Positions 15,473 through 15,525 of a stretch of DNA of 15,525 nt are shown piece by piece. A program made the position numbers and the translations under genes. The notes below the pieces were generated by a model that was not told the origin of the DNA, searched no databases, and worked only from the letters and a program-made list of their open reading frames with translations. The stretch's first letter is position 1. Every line of letters starts with the position of its first letter. This DNA comes from Glaciecola sp964418575 (GTDB taxonomy: Bacteria; Pseudomonadota; Gammaproteobacteria; Enterobacterales; Alteromonadaceae): the NCBI GenBank assembly GCA_964418575.1, contig CAYQMI010000086.1, positions 1 to 15,525 on the forward strand. Direction: 5' to 3'.

Positions 15473-15525
15473 TGGCGGAGTGGACGGGACTCGAACCCGC
15501 GACCCCCGGCGTGACAGGCCGGTAT
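15473..15525 (-). tRNA. tRNA-Asp (anticodon GTC), second copy, 5' part cut by window end
   Basis: The 53 visible nucleotides are identical to the 3' part of the first copy, from the encoded CCA through the T arm, variable loop and anticodon arm. About 24 nt of the 5' end are outside the window. A 20-nt spacer separates the two copies, so they are very probably one transcript. Confidence 0.95.

Noticed and set aside
1..15525. Mobile element, CRISPR array or defence island
   Set aside because: No transposase, integrase, direct-repeat array or defence-type protein is seen. The tandem tRNAs could be an integration site, but no integrase or attachment repeat is visible within the window.

Overview
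The window looks like a chromosomal core segment of a marine gammaproteobacterium, most likely Alteromonadales (Alteromonas/Glaciecola-like). This is inferred from the close match of every housekeeping protein to the Enterobacteria/Vibrio/Alteromonas versions, the moderate-to-low GC content, the stand-alone astB gene and the large Ig-repeat lipoprotein. I see no insertion sequence, integrase, CRISPR array or phage gene. No identification was made by database search.

Layout, left to right. (1) 1-746, minus: the first three quarters of rluC, cut by the window edge. (2) 747-1277: a 531-bp divergent region between rluC and rne, rich in inverted repeats. It is probably the structured leader through which RNase E limits its own synthesis. 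(3) 1278-4268, plus: rne, with a conserved catalytic half and a long, degenerate, basic/acidic C-terminal scaffold, ended by a two-way terminator. (4) 4364-7575, minus: topA followed 5 bp later by a DUF2058 (YaiL-like) gene, a likely two-gene operon. (5) 7576-7893: a divergent control region with a good sigma70 promoter for astB. (6) 7894-9234, plus: astB, an arginine catabolism enzyme, then a two-way terminator. (7) 9326-11866, minus: an 846-residue predicted outer-membrane lipoprotein of about seven Ig-like repeats with two calcium-loop-like motifs near its C-terminus. (8) 12009-13343, plus: a sodium/acidic amino acid symporter of the glutamate transporter family. (9) 13375-15284, minus: a LolE-type permease and the LolD ATPase of the lipoprotein release system, with no lolC between lolD and the next genes. 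(10) 15376-15525, minus: two tandem identical tRNA-Asp(GTC) genes, the second cut by the window end.

Functional links. RluC and RNase E act on RNA and share a divergent control region, as in E. coli. TopA relaxes negative supercoils, and its DUF2058 partner carries a charged, probably nucleic-acid-associated helix. AstB helps convert arginine to glutamate, and the nearby symporter probably imports glutamate or aspartate; this link is only suggestive. The Lol genes sort lipoproteins to the outer membrane, and the Ig-repeat protein (Cys20 followed by Gly) would be a client.

Nothing here is clearly a new system. The points most worth a second look are the folded rne leader, the Ig-repeat lipoprotein with its C-terminal cap, the possible terminator for the symporter lying inside the lolE coding sequence, and the lolDE pair without lolC.
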